A stretch of DNA of 53,351 bases, from NCBI GenBank assembly GCA_016783145.1, contig JADHXD010000011.1, forward strand, positions 1 through 53,351, in the 5' to 3' direction. Position 1 is the first letter of the stretch. Every line of letters starts with the position of its first letter. Position numbers and translations under genes: made by a program. Of the stretch, positions 17,727 through 26,280 are shown piece by piece. The notes under the pieces were generated by a model that was given only the letters and a program-made list of their open reading frames with translations, was not told the DNA's origin and made no database searches. The stretch comes from Anaerolineae bacterium. Lineage in GTDB: Bacteria > Chloroflexota > Anaerolineae > JAFGEY01.

Positions 17727-18338
17727 TCACTCCACGGCTTCACTCACCCGTGGACGCTGGTTGAAACGATCCATAGTCTCCTTGACGCCCAGGCGAATCA
17801 AGGTCTCCACGGCGGCGATGGCCCACTCGCAGACCTCTTCCATTGCCTGCCGCTCCTCTTCGCCCCAATCCTGCAACACATAGTCTTTGGGTTCCATCTG
17901 ACCTGGCGGGCGACCAATGCCCACCCGCAGGCGAGGAAAGGACTGCGTGCCCAGATGCTCGATGATCGACTTGATGCCATTGTGCCCGCCCGAGCCACCG
18001 CCGGGCCTCAGGCGAATGGTCCCTTGCTCCAGATCCAGGTCATCATAGATGACGAGCACATTGTCCGGCTCGATCTTGAAAAAGCGCGCAACGGCCCCCA
18101 CGGCCTCGCCGCTCAGGTTGACAAAGGTCTGTGGCTTGACCAAGACCACGTGCCGGCTGCCGATCTGGCCCCGTGCCAGTTGGGCCTTATCCCGTTTCTC
18201 ATCAAAAGCCAGTTGGTATGTTTGGGCCAGGCGGTCCAGGCATCGAAACCCGATGTTGTGCCTGTTTCCCGCGTACTTGCGCCCCGGATTGCCCAGGCCA
18301 GCGATCAGCAGCCACTCCCGCTCGTTTCCACACATCAT
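17727..18338 (-). CDS. pth: Peptidyl-tRNA hydrolase
   Basis: Releases tRNA from peptidyl-tRNA that drops off the ribosome. The product is 203 residues, normal for the family, with the signature LIAGLGNPGRKYAGNRHNIG (catalytic His in NRHN) and the second signature GGGSGGHNGIKSI, plus the Asp-rich VIYDDLDL. Start chosen at the first of two ATG codons (18338) because AGGGAG lies nine bases upstream; the frame is open further but would add a basic, unlikely N-terminus. It is the first gene of the run that continues into the CHAT genes, behind the promoter at 18456-18484. Confidence 0.96.
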   Translation of the reverse strand: MMCGNEREWLLIAGLGNPGRKYAGNRHNIGFRCLDRLAQTYQLAFDEKRDKAQLARGQIGSRHVVLVKPQTFVNLSGEAVGAVARFFKIEPDNVLVIYDDLDLEQGTIRLRPGGGSGGHNGIKSIIEHLGTQSFPRLRVGIGRPPGQMEPKDYVLQDWGEEERQAMEEVCEWAIAAVETLIRLGVKETMDRFNQRPRVSEAVE

Positions 18339-18455
18339 CCGCGTTTGCTCCCTAGCCGAGCTCAAGTGCCTCAGACCTGGGCGCCTCAAGGCATATCCCC
18401 CACCCATCGGGTGATATGGTACACCAGGGCAAATCGAAAGTCAAGTACTCTCCCC

Positions 18456-18484
18456 ATTATATCACGCTCGCCCAGTTTGAGCAA
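18456..18484 (-). promoter_or_regulatory. Promoter for pth and the CHAT gene run
   Basis: On the minus strand TTGCTC (18484-18479), 17 bases, then a perfect TATAAT (18461-18456). Predicted start of transcription is near 18449, giving a leader of about 110 bases before pth. No other convincing promoter is seen before the three CHAT-system genes, so they may depend on this one. Confidence 0.65.
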
Positions 18485-18502
18485 CCCCCAACCCAAAGCA
18501 TG

Positions 18503-18532
18503 AAAAAAGCATTACAGTTTGTTAATGCTTTT
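18503..18532 (-). terminator. Intrinsic terminator of gyrB-gyrA
   Basis: AAAAGCATTA (18505-18514) and TAATGCTTTT (18523-18532) form a perfect ten-base stem. On the minus strand it is followed by a run of six T (18508-18503), as expected for a Rho-independent terminator about 115 bases after the gyrA stop. Confidence 0.75.
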
Positions 18533-18580
18533 GTAATGCACAGCGAGACGAACTCGTGGTACAATCATCTCGTAACGTGG

Positions 18581-18618
18581 AAACGCCATTCGGTATCCCC
18601 CCCCACCGAATGGCGTTT
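18581..18618. terminator. Strong 14-base hairpin downstream of gyrA
   Basis: AAACGCCATTCGGT (18581-18594), a loop of ATC8, then ACCGAATGGCGTTT (18605-18618), a perfect 14-base stem. On the minus strand it follows gyrA but lacks a T-run; on the plus strand it is followed by CTGCTTTT and preceded by a promoter-like TGCACA-N17-TACAAT (18537-18565), so a very short plus-strand RNA is possible. Confidence 0.55.
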
Positions 18619-18647
18619 CTGCTTTTCCGACTTGCCCGTGGATTCTC

Positions 18648-21176
18648 TTACTCTAACACCACGATCTCCTGCGGCTGCTCCAGTTTGAGCAGCTTCTTAC
18701 CCCGGTTCGCGCGGTTTTCGACCGAGATACTCCGGAGTGAGAACCGCTGCCGTTTCCCATCGGCAGCAAGCACATCCACTGTAGTCGAACGCGTCGCCTG
18801 ACCTCCCGCAACTGCGACCACCGGCCCGGTCGTCTTGATGACGTTCAAGCTTAGCACGCCCATGCTGCCCCGTCCCTGGACAGAGAACTCTTGGAGGGAC
18901 ACCCGTTTCATATATCCCTTCTCGCTGAGGATCAAGACCATATAGCCCTTGGGATCCGCGACCACGGCGCCGCCCAACAGCTTGTCCTCTTCCCTGAGCT
19001 TGATGCCCGCCACACCGCGCGCACTGGGCGTCGATTGGCTGCGGACCGTGTCGGCAGAGATCTGCAGCACCCTGGAATCGGTGAAAAAGAGCACGGTTCC
19101 CTTGTCGCCGCAGACCCCGGCAAAGGCCACCCGGTCGCCCTTGTCCAGGCCGATCACCTCCGTCCACAGTCGATCGGGCAGCGACTCGCTCAACGCAGAC
19201 ATCTCCGTGCGCTTGACCTTGCCCTGGGCCGTGCCCAACACGAGGGAATCCTGCGAGGTCAAGACCCCGACGTAGACGATGTGCTCGTCTGCCTTGAGAC
19301 CCAGGGCGCTGAAACTGGCCTCTGCGGGCACCAACCCAACCTGAGAGGTCCAAACTCGCCCGTTCGAGGCCACGAAAAACACCCTGTCGGTCGGCTCAAC
19401 ACGAGCGCGCATGCGATGTGACACGACCGCACGGCTGGATGCGCCGACCTCGATCCGGTACGAGTAGGCTGATTCATCGCTCCGCTGCACGCCCGCAGTG
19501 GTCACCACCACCAGTTGCGCCTGATCGGGCACAGCCAGAGCGGCGCTTGTAACCGGTACCTCTCCTTCGCCCGGGGCTGCGTCGACGATGGTCGTCCTGC
19601 GAGGCGTCGCATACTTTTTCTTGATCTCTCCAGTCTCTTCCTGGATCACCGCGAGCTGCTTGGCTTCCGAGGCCAGCAGCGCTTCCAGGTACTTGATCCG
19701 CGCCTTGAGTTCCTTCTCTTCGTCCCTGAGCTTGGCGTGTTCCATCGCCGCCAGGCGACGCAACTGCATATCGAGGATCGCCGTGGCCTGGATCTCGGAT
19801 AGCTTGAACTTGCGCATCAGGTTCTGGCGGGCGGTGTCTGCTGTCCGGCTGTGGCGGATGGTGTCGATCACTTCGTCGATGCGATCGAGGGCGATCAGCA
19901 AGCCCTCGACGATGTGCAGCCGAGCCTTGCGCCGTTCTAGCTCATATCGGCTCCGGCGCTGGATCACCTCCAGCCGGTGCAGGACAAAGTGCTCCAGGAC
20001 CTCCTTCAACGACAAGGTGCGCGGCACGACGATCCGTCCTTCGTCGCTCTCGCGCGGGACCAGCATCAGGTTGTTCACCCCAAACGTCGTCCGGAGCGTC
20101 GAGCGCCGCACAAGCATTTCCAGCACGTCGTTCGCGTCCGCCTGCCGCGAGATCTGGATCACCACACGCATCCCGTCGCGGTCGCTTTCGTCGACGATGT
20201 CCACCACGCCGCTGATCCGGCCGGAGCGCGCCTCGTTGGCGATACGCTGGATGATCGTCGACTTTTGCTGTCCGTAAGGGATCTCTGTGATGACGATCTG
20301 CTCACCGGCGCGAGAGCCATCCTGCCGCTCCACATTCATCCGTGCCTGACAGACGATGCCCGCGCTCCCTGTCTCGCAGGCCATCCGGATGGCATCCGTG
20401 CGCACATCCTCACCCCCCTCGCGGTCGAGCCGGTAGCGGAAAGCCAGGCCGCCGGTGGAAAAGTCGGGGCCAGGGATGACCTTCAGCAAGTCATCTACCG
20501 TGATCTTGTCGCGGGCGGCCCATCGGAGGCACATCAGCGTCGCCGCATCACACACCTCGCCCAGATTGTGCGGCGGCAGGTTGGCCGCAAAGCCCACAGC
20601 GATGCCCGAAGATCCGTTGACCAGGACATTGGGAAACGTCGCCGGAAGCACGACCGGTTCCTTGAGCGAGTTGTCAAAGTTGTCCTGCCAGTCCACGGTA
20701 TCCATGCCGATGTCGCGCAGCATCTCCGCGCCCAATGCCGCCAGGCGAACCTCGGTGTATCGCATCGCCGCTGGCGAGTCGCCGTCGATGGACCCAAAGT
20801 TGCCTTGCCCGTCGATCAGCACGTCTCGAAGCGAAAAATCCTGCGCCATTCGCGCCAGGGCATCGTAGACCGACTGATCGCCGTGGGGATGGTACTTGCC
20901 CAGCACTTCACCGACGACGCGCGCGCTCTTGCGATGTTGGGTCGTCGGTCCAAGCCCCATATCGCCCATCGCATAGACGATGCGCCTGTGGACTGGCTTG
21001 AACCCATCACGCACATCGGCGATCGCCCGGTCAAGCAGGGTGTAGTGCGCGTACTCGCGGTAGGCATAGCCCAATTCGTCGGCCAGTTCGATCGTCTTGT
21101 GCGACTCTCTGGCGACCGGGGGCTGCGTCTCGGTGGGCCCGCGTCTTGTCCTAGTTGTCCGCCTGGCTGCACTCAT
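18648..21176 (-). CDS. gyrA: DNA gyrase subunit A (or topoisomerase IV A)
   Basis: Breakage-reunion subunit of type IIA topoisomerase, 842 residues. It carries DGFKPVHRRIVYAM, HPHGDQSVYDALARMAQDF and the active-site Tyr in AAMRYTEVRL, then a coiled tower and a C-terminal beta-pinwheel. The GyrA box is degenerate (QGRGSMG instead of QRRGGKG), so I keep topoisomerase IV as an alternative. The start at 21176 is chosen because its ATG overlaps the gyrB stop as ATGA with GGAG just upstream; the frame extends to 21233 inside gyrB. Two hairpins follow the gene. Confidence 0.92.
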   Translation of the reverse strand: MSAARRTTRTRRGPTETQPPVARESHKTIELADELGYAYREYAHYTLLDRAIADVRDGFKPVHRRIVYAMGDMGLGPTTQHRKSARVVGEVLGKYHPHGDQSVYDALARMAQDFSLRDVLIDGQGNFGSIDGDSPAAMRYTEVRLAALGAEMLRDIGMDTVDWQDNFDNSLKEPVVLPATFPNVLVNGSSGIAVGFAANLPPHNLGEVCDAATLMCLRWAARDKITVDDLLKVIPGPDFSTGGLAFRYRLDREGGEDVRTDAIRMACETGSAGIVCQARMNVERQDGSRAGEQIVITEIPYGQQKSTIIQRIANEARSGRISGVVDIVDESDRDGMRVVIQISRQADANDVLEMLVRRSTLRTTFGVNNLMLVPRESDEGRIVVPRTLSLKEVLEHFVLHRLEVIQRRSRYELERRKARLHIVEGLLIALDRIDEVIDTIRHSRTADTARQNLMRKFKLSEIQATAILDMQLRRLAAMEHAKLRDEEKELKARIKYLEALLASEAKQLAVIQEETGEIKKKYATPRRTTIVDAAPGEGEVPVTSAALAVPDQAQLVVVTTAGVQRSDESAYSYRIEVGASSRAVVSHRMRARVEPTDRVFFVASNGRVWTSQVGLVPAEASFSALGLKADEHIVYVGVLTSQDSLVLGTAQGKVKRTEMSALSESLPDRLWTEVIGLDKGDRVAFAGVCGDKGTVLFFTDSRVLQISADTVRSQSTPSARGVAGIKLREEDKLLGGAVVADPKGYMVLILSEKGYMKRVSLQEFSVQGRGSMGVLSLNVIKTTGPVVAVAGGQATRSTTVDVLAADGKRQRFSLRSISVENRANRGKKLLKLEQPQEIVVLE

Positions 21177-23263
21177 GCGTGATCTCCATTCCCATTCGTG
21201 CCGTCCAGCGTTTCCCACGTGTCCAAGATCCACTTCCGGCGCGGCTCCACCGTCCGCCCCATCAGGCGAGCCATCAGCGTGTGCGCGCGGTGCGCGTCGT
21301 CGACCGTGACCTGAACGTGATACGGATTGACAATGCTGGAATGCTTGTCACCGGCCTCGTCCTCTTCCGATCCAGGAGCCAAGACCGTCTTGGCCATTTC
21401 GTCCGCACTCATCTCACCCAACCCCTTGAAGCGCCCGATGCGCACACCGTTGGGGCTGCCCCATCCGGTCAGCACATGATCGCGCTCTTCGTCGTTCAGC
21501 ACATAATGCACCTCGCTTCCTTTGGTCAGCTTGTAGAGTGGCGCGCGCGCCAGGTAGAGCCGCCCCGCCTCGACCAACGGGCGCATATGCCGGTAGAAAA
21601 AGGTCAGCAGCAGAGAGGAGATATGGCCTCCATCCACGTCGGCATCCACAAAGATCACGACTCGGTGGTAGCGCATATCCTCCAGGCAGAACTCGGGGCC
21701 GACCCCCGCGCCCACAGCGGCGACGATGGCCTTGATCTCTTCGCTGCTCAAGATGCGGGTCATCCTGGCCCGCTCAGTGTTCAGGATCTTACCCCGCAAG
21801 GGCAAGATGGCGTGCAGATCCCGGCTCCGTCCTTGCTTTGCCGACCCACCTGCGCTGTCTCCCTCGACCAGGTACAGGCCCGTATAGCGAGGGTCCTTGT
21901 TCCGCACATCGGCCAGCTTGCCGGGAAGCACGTCGATCTCCATCATCGCCGAGCGACGGGCGACGAGCTTGCGCGCCTGGGCCGTGGCCCGGCGCTCTGT
22001 CGCTGCCGTGGAGCAGAGATCGACGATCGCATCGCCCAGCTTGGGCCTCTTTTCAAAGAGGCGCATCAGCTCGTTGTATACCACAGAGTACACGCCCGGC
22101 CGAATCGGTGAGGCCAGCTCATCCTTGGTCTGGCTGGTAAACTGGGGCTCGGGGACGAGCACGGACACAGCCAGTGTTTGGCCGAATATCGCATCGGCGC
22201 CCTCGATCCGCTCCTTCTTGAGCTTCTTGCGCTTCTGCCCCCACTGGTTCAGCGCCGCAGTGAATGCCTGGCGCATGCCAGAGACGTGCATACCCCCCAA
22301 GCGGGTCATGATCGTGTTGGCAAAGCTCACCATCTCGCCGTTGGGATCGTCGGTATACTGAAAGGCCACAGAGACCTTGACGGTCTCGGGGGGCAGCCCC
22401 TTCTTCTGTTCGAGCTCGAACTGACCCTCCAGCAGCACCGGCGTTCTGTTCTCGGCAATGGCTTCGCGCTCTTCGTTCAGATAAGAGACCAAACCACAGA
22501 GCCCCGTATAGGACTTGTGCTTGCCCGTGAACTTGCGCTGCTCCACCTTCTTGCCGCGCCGGTCGATCAAGTGGATCGTCGCCGGGACCAGAAAGGAGGT
22601 CATATGGAAGCGGCTGCTCAACGTCTTGCGATCAAACGTCACCTCTTCCAGGATCGTGTCATCCGGCCAGAAGCGAACGGTCGTGCCGGTGCCAAGCGTC
22701 CGGTCAGCGCGCTTTCGGACTGCCGCGGGCAGGTTCTTGTACTCGAGATACTGTTTATCGATCTCGCACAGCACCTCGTCCTCGTGTGGGTCGATCACCT
22801 GTACTTGCGTCTGCGGAACGCCCAGCTTGTGTTCCTGGCGGAAACGGAGTCCGTGCCGGCGCACCTCGACGATCAGTCGTTCGGACAGCGCGTTGGTCCC
22901 CTTGACCCCCACCCCGTGTAGCCCTCCAGAGGCCTTGTATGCGCCGCTGCCAAACTTGCCGCCGCTGTGCAGCACGGTGTACACGACCTCCAGGGTAGCC
23001 TTCTCGCGGTCTACCCTCCACCACGGAGGGATGCCCGATCCATCGTCGATCACCTCAACACTGCCGTCCTTGTAGAGCGTAACGACGATGTCTTTGCATG
23101 CCCCGGCCAAGGCTTCATCCACGGCATTGTCCACTACCTCGTACACCAGGTGGTGGAGTGCTTGCACGCCCGTGCCGCCAACGTACATGCCGGGCCGCCG
23201 GCGGATGGCTTCCACTCCTTCTAGCACCTGGATCTGTTCTGTACCATACTGCCGCTCGCTCAT
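21173..23263 (-). CDS. gyrB: DNA gyrase subunit B (or topoisomerase IV B)
   Basis: ATPase subunit of the same enzyme, 696 residues. GHKL motifs are present (EVVDNAVDEALAG, DDGSGIPP, GGLHGVGVKGTNALS), then the transducer, the TOPRIM motifs LVEGDSAGGSAKQGR and DADVDGGHI, and the C-terminal GRFKGLGEM. Length is intermediate between short ParE/GyrB forms and E. coli GyrB. Translation is coupled to gyrA by a four-base overlap. Its promoter (23407-23435) contains a 16-base palindrome that may be a repressor site. Confidence 0.94.
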   Translation of the reverse strand: MSERQYGTEQIQVLEGVEAIRRRPGMYVGGTGVQALHHLVYEVVDNAVDEALAGACKDIVVTLYKDGSVEVIDDGSGIPPWWRVDREKATLEVVYTVLHSGGKFGSGAYKASGGLHGVGVKGTNALSERLIVEVRRHGLRFRQEHKLGVPQTQVQVIDPHEDEVLCEIDKQYLEYKNLPAAVRKRADRTLGTGTTVRFWPDDTILEEVTFDRKTLSSRFHMTSFLVPATIHLIDRRGKKVEQRKFTGKHKSYTGLCGLVSYLNEEREAIAENRTPVLLEGQFELEQKKGLPPETVKVSVAFQYTDDPNGEMVSFANTIMTRLGGMHVSGMRQAFTAALNQWGQKRKKLKKERIEGADAIFGQTLAVSVLVPEPQFTSQTKDELASPIRPGVYSVVYNELMRLFEKRPKLGDAIVDLCSTAATERRATAQARKLVARRSAMMEIDVLPGKLADVRNKDPRYTGLYLVEGDSAGGSAKQGRSRDLHAILPLRGKILNTERARMTRILSSEEIKAIVAAVGAGVGPEFCLEDMRYHRVVIFVDADVDGGHISSLLLTFFYRHMRPLVEAGRLYLARAPLYKLTKGSEVHYVLNDEERDHVLTGWGSPNGVRIGRFKGLGEMSADEMAKTVLAPGSEEDEAGDKHSSIVNPYHVQVTVDDAHRAHTLMARLMGRTVEPRRKWILDTWETLDGTNGNGDHA

Positions 23264-23406
23264 TCCTGCTTGCCTTTCCCACTATGATGAACGCACCCCC
23301 CGCAGGACGTTCTCCTCGTCGACCAAGCCTGTATTCTATCACAACAGCGACATCCAGCAAAACAGGCCTGGAACCGGTGCACCACACACCAAATCTACCC
23401 CTCTCT

Positions 23407-23435
23407 ATTATAGCACAAATGTGCTAATCTTGCCA
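23407..23435 (-). promoter_or_regulatory. Promoter for gyrB-gyrA
   Basis: On the minus strand TGGCAA (23435-23430), 17 bases, then a perfect TATAAT (23412-23407). The -35 is weak (3/6). Predicted transcription start is near 23400, giving a leader of about 135 bases. Confidence 0.6.
23411..23426. promoter_or_regulatory. Palindromic operator in the gyrB promoter
   Basis: TAGCACAAATGTGCTA: two seven-base arms around AA. It covers the spacer and touches the -10 of the gyrB promoter, the usual place for a repressor. It differs from the LacI operators nearby. A LexA-type or other dimeric repressor is possible but not established. Confidence 0.55.
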
Positions 23436-23468
23436 GTACCAATTTTGTGATCAAGCACAGTGGTTTTT

Positions 23469-23497
23469 TTGACAGCCACGGACTTGTATGCTATGAT
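23469..23497 (+). promoter_or_regulatory. Promoter of the LacI regulator gene
   Basis: A perfect TTGACA (23469-23474), 17 bases, then TATGAT (23492-23497). Transcription should start near 23504, directly beside the operator at 23507-23522. Confidence 0.8.
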
Positions 23498-23506
23498 GCA
23501 TCATAC

Positions 23507-23522
23507 CCGTGACCGGTCACGG
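23507..23522. promoter_or_regulatory. LacI-family operator 1
   Basis: Perfect 16-base palindrome CCGTGACCGGTCACGG at the transcription start of the LacI gene, a position that would give autorepression. Its core TGACCGGTCA recurs at 26170-26179. LacI-family sites are typically palindromes with a central CG or CCGG. Confidence 0.75.
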
Positions 23523-23566
23523 TGATCGCTGCAGTCCAGCGATCAGAACGGCGAGGCGATGCAGAG

Positions 23567-24577
23567 ATGAAGAAAAGAGTGACCATCCGCGACGTTGCCG
23601 CTGCAGCGAGCGTATCCTACCAGACTGTCTCCAGGGTCATCAACGACAGGCCAGATGTCGCCATCGACACGCGCCTCCGCGTCCGCAGGGTGATCCAGGA
23701 ACTGGGATACCAGCCCAGCGCTGCCGCACGTAGCCTGGCCTCTCGCAGGACGCGGACACTGGGCCTGATCACGGCTGACTTTAGCGACTACTTTTTCACC
23801 CAGGTCATCGTCGGCGCGGAGGCCGAAGCGAGGCGCATGGACTATTTCTTTATCCTCGGCAGCACGGAGCGGAACCCAAGCGACGAGCCGGAATACCTCC
23901 GGCTGCTTGCCGAGCGAGAAGTGGATGGCATTTTGTTCGCGCGCCCAAGCACCGAGCACGACAGCGAGCACGTGCTCTCCTTGATCCATCGCGGCGTGCC
24001 CCTGGTCACCACAAATTACTACATCCCAAACGAGCAACTGATGGTGGTTGACGTAGACAACGTCGATGGAGGCCGCCAAGCCGCCAGCGCACTGATCGAG
24101 GCAGGGCACCGCGAAATCGCCATGATCGCCGGCCCGCCTAGCTGGAAATCGGTGAAAGACAGGACGCAGGGATGCCAGCAGGCCTTGGCCGAAGCAAACA
24201 TCCCTTTCGAGCCCTCGCTCATCGAACACGGCGATTGGTCCTATGCCAGCGGTCAGGATGCTGTCGAGCGCCTGCTGAGAGGCTCCGCTCGCTTTACCGC
24301 CCTCTTTGCCCAGAACGATCGCATGGCTATCGGGGCCATACACGCCCTGCGCAAGGCAGGACGCGCGGTCCCGGAGGACATCGCCATTGTCGGATACGAC
24401 GACATCCCTGTAGCCGCTTACTGCCACCCTCCATTGACGACCATACACCAACCGATGGCCAAGGTGGGGCAAGTAGCGACCCGTTTGTTGATCCAGATCA
24501 TCGAAAATCCCGATCTCGAGAGGAAGGAGGTGCTGCTCAAGCCGAGGCTCGTTCGGAGGGAGACCTGTGTATGCTGA
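23567..24577 (+). CDS. LacI-family transcriptional regulator
   Basis: Sugar-responsive repressor, 336 residues. The N-terminus is the LacI helix-turn-helix and hinge (VTIRDVAAAASVSYQTVSRV, then a hinge with SLASRRTRTLGLI), followed by a periplasmic-binding-type sensor domain (TLGLITADFSDYFFTQVIVG; FAQNDRMAIGAIHALR; IAIVGYDDIPVAAYCHPPLT). ATG at 23567 is chosen; the frame is open back to a GTG at 23522, but that would add residues before the helix-turn-helix and lie on the operator. It precedes a sugar-isomerase-like gene by 98 bases, so its inducer is probably a sugar of that pathway. Identity of the sugar is unknown. Confidence 0.93.
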   Translation: MKKRVTIRDVAAAASVSYQTVSRVINDRPDVAIDTRLRVRRVIQELGYQPSAAARSLASRRTRTLGLITADFSDYFFTQVIVGAEAEARRMDYFFILGSTERNPSDEPEYLRLLAEREVDGILFARPSTEHDSEHVLSLIHRGVPLVTTNYYIPNEQLMVVDVDNVDGGRQAASALIEAGHREIAMIAGPPSWKSVKDRTQGCQQALAEANIPFEPSLIEHGDWSYASGQDAVERLLRGSARFTALFAQNDRMAIGAIHALRKAGRAVPEDIAIVGYDDIPVAAYCHPPLTTIHQPMAKVGQVATRLLIQIIENPDLERKEVLLKPRLVRRETCVC

Positions 24578-24675
24578 CCAAAGGACGCCGTGGATGGCGA
24601 CGAGATAGACCACCAGAGGGAAGGCAGAGCTAGGTAATCGGGCCATTCATCTTATCTCTTACGTAGGAGGGTAAC

Positions 24676-26088
24676 ATGGGTACGACACTGGGTGTGATCG
24701 TCGGCAACAGGGGCTTCTTTCCGGACCACTTGTGTGAGACAGGCCGGGCAGAGGTCTTGAGCGTGCTGGAAAGGGAAGGCATCAAGGCGGTGAGCCTGAG
24801 TCCAGGGGACACACCGTTCGGATCGGTCGAAACGCTGCAGGACGCAGAGAAATGTGCGGCGCTGTTCAAGGCGCACCGCGAAGAGATCGACGGCGTGCTG
24901 GTCACCCTGCCCAATTTCGGCGACGAGCGCGGGGTGGGGAACGCGCTGCGCATGTCTGGGCTGGACGTGCCTGTGCTGGTGCAGGCCTATCCCGACGATC
25001 TGACCAAGATGACGATCGCTGACCGGCGGGACAGCTTCTGCGGCAAGATGTCCGTGTGTAACAACCTCAGGCAGTACAAGATCCCCTTCTCCTTGACCAC
25101 GCTGCACACCGTGTCACCGGCGTCGGAGGGCTTTCTCGCGGACCTGCGCCAGTTTGCGGCCACGTGTCGAGTTGTGGGCGGCCTGCGGGGTGCCAAGGTC
25201 GGCATGCTGGGCGCGCGACCGGCGGCCTTTATCACCGTGCGCTACAGCGAGAAACTGCTGGAAGAAGCAGGGATCAGCGTAGAGGTGCTTGACCTGTCGG
25301 AAGCGTTTGGCCGCTGCGCCCGCCTGAGGGACGAAGACCCGGATGTGCGCGCCAGGCTGGACGCGATCAGGGCCTATGTGGCCACCCAGGGGATCCCCCC
25401 TGCTGCCCTGATCAAGATGGCCAAATTCTCGCTGGTGATGGAGCGCTGGATCCAGGAGAACGAACTGGTGGCCACCGCCGTCCAGTGCTGGACATCGATG
25501 GAAGAGTTCTTTGGCGTGGTGCCGTGCACGGTGATGAGCATGCTCAGCAATGTGCTCTCCCCCAGTGCCTGCGAGACGGACATCACCGGCGCGATCGGGA
25601 TGTATGCGATGGCCCTGGCCTCCCAGACGCCCAGCGCGCTCGTTGACTGGAACAACAACTATGGCACAGACCCCGAAAAGGGCGTGATCTTTCACTGCAG
25701 CAACCTGCCCGCAGACCTCTTTGAGGAAGCCAAGATGGACTACCAGGCGATCATCGCCGGGACGGTTGGCAAAGACAACACCTACGGCACGATGGTCGGA
25801 CGGCTGAGAAGAGGCCCCTTCACCTACTGCCGCGTCTCAACGGACGACTCGCGGGGCGTGATCCGCGCTTACCTGGGCGAAGGCGAGCTGACCGCCGACC
25901 CGGTGGATACCTATGGCGGGTATGGCGTGATCTGCATCCCCAAGTTGCAGAAGCTGCTGCACCACATCTGCGAGAACGGGTTCGAGCACCACGTGGCGAT
26001 CAACCTATCACAGAGCGCCGGTGCCGTGTACGAGGCACTGACCAAGTACATGGGCTGGGAAGTATACTATCACAAGTCTCGTGGCTGA
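24676..26088 (+). CDS. L-fucose/L-arabinose isomerase family protein
   Basis: 470-residue soluble enzyme of the FucI/AraA-like superfamily, expected to be Mn-dependent and to interconvert an aldose and a ketose. The N-terminal domain is Rossmann-like (LGVIVGNRGFFP); the middle has VPVLVQAYPDD and GKMSVCNNLRQYKIPFSL; the C-terminal region has CWTSMEEFFGVVPCTVMSML and ACETDITGAIGMYA, which hold Glu/Asp/His that likely bind metal. AGGAGGG lies seven bases before the ATG. The LacI gene is upstream and the flavin-beta-helix fusion gene downstream. I am sure of the superfamily, not of the substrate. Confidence 0.82.
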   Translation: MGTTLGVIVGNRGFFPDHLCETGRAEVLSVLEREGIKAVSLSPGDTPFGSVETLQDAEKCAALFKAHREEIDGVLVTLPNFGDERGVGNALRMSGLDVPVLVQAYPDDLTKMTIADRRDSFCGKMSVCNNLRQYKIPFSLTTLHTVSPASEGFLADLRQFAATCRVVGGLRGAKVGMLGARPAAFITVRYSEKLLEEAGISVEVLDLSEAFGRCARLRDEDPDVRARLDAIRAYVATQGIPPAALIKMAKFSLVMERWIQENELVATAVQCWTSMEEFFGVVPCTVMSMLSNVLSPSACETDITGAIGMYAMALASQTPSALVDWNNNYGTDPEKGVIFHCSNLPADLFEEAKMDYQAIIAGTVGKDNTYGTMVGRLRRGPFTYCRVSTDDSRGVIRAYLGEGELTADPVDTYGGYGVICIPKLQKLLHHICENGFEHHVAINLSQSAGAVYEALTKYMGWEVYYHKSRG

Positions 26089-26169
26089 CGAGCTCAGGCT
26101 GACCAGTACGCAGCTCGTTGCTCCCGGCCGGGGCCACACTGCGTTTTCCCAACCGAGCAAGCGGCCCTC

Positions 26170-26179
26170 TGACCGGTCA
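26170..26179. promoter_or_regulatory. LacI-family operator 2
   Basis: TGACCGGTCA, identical to the core of the operator in front of the LacI gene, in the 192-base gap before the flavoprotein fusion gene. This suggests that the gene belongs to the same regulon with its own promoter. The eight-base core GACCGGTC also occurs by chance in coding sequence elsewhere (e.g. 11606 and 13456). Confidence 0.65.
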
Positions 26180-26280
26180 TCGGCGGCGGAGGGCGAGTGG
26201 AATCGCCAGGCCTGGTATCCTTGCGACGATGCCAGGCATGGATGGATCCGAGTCCTGCCCACCAAAGGAGAACAGGTGAT

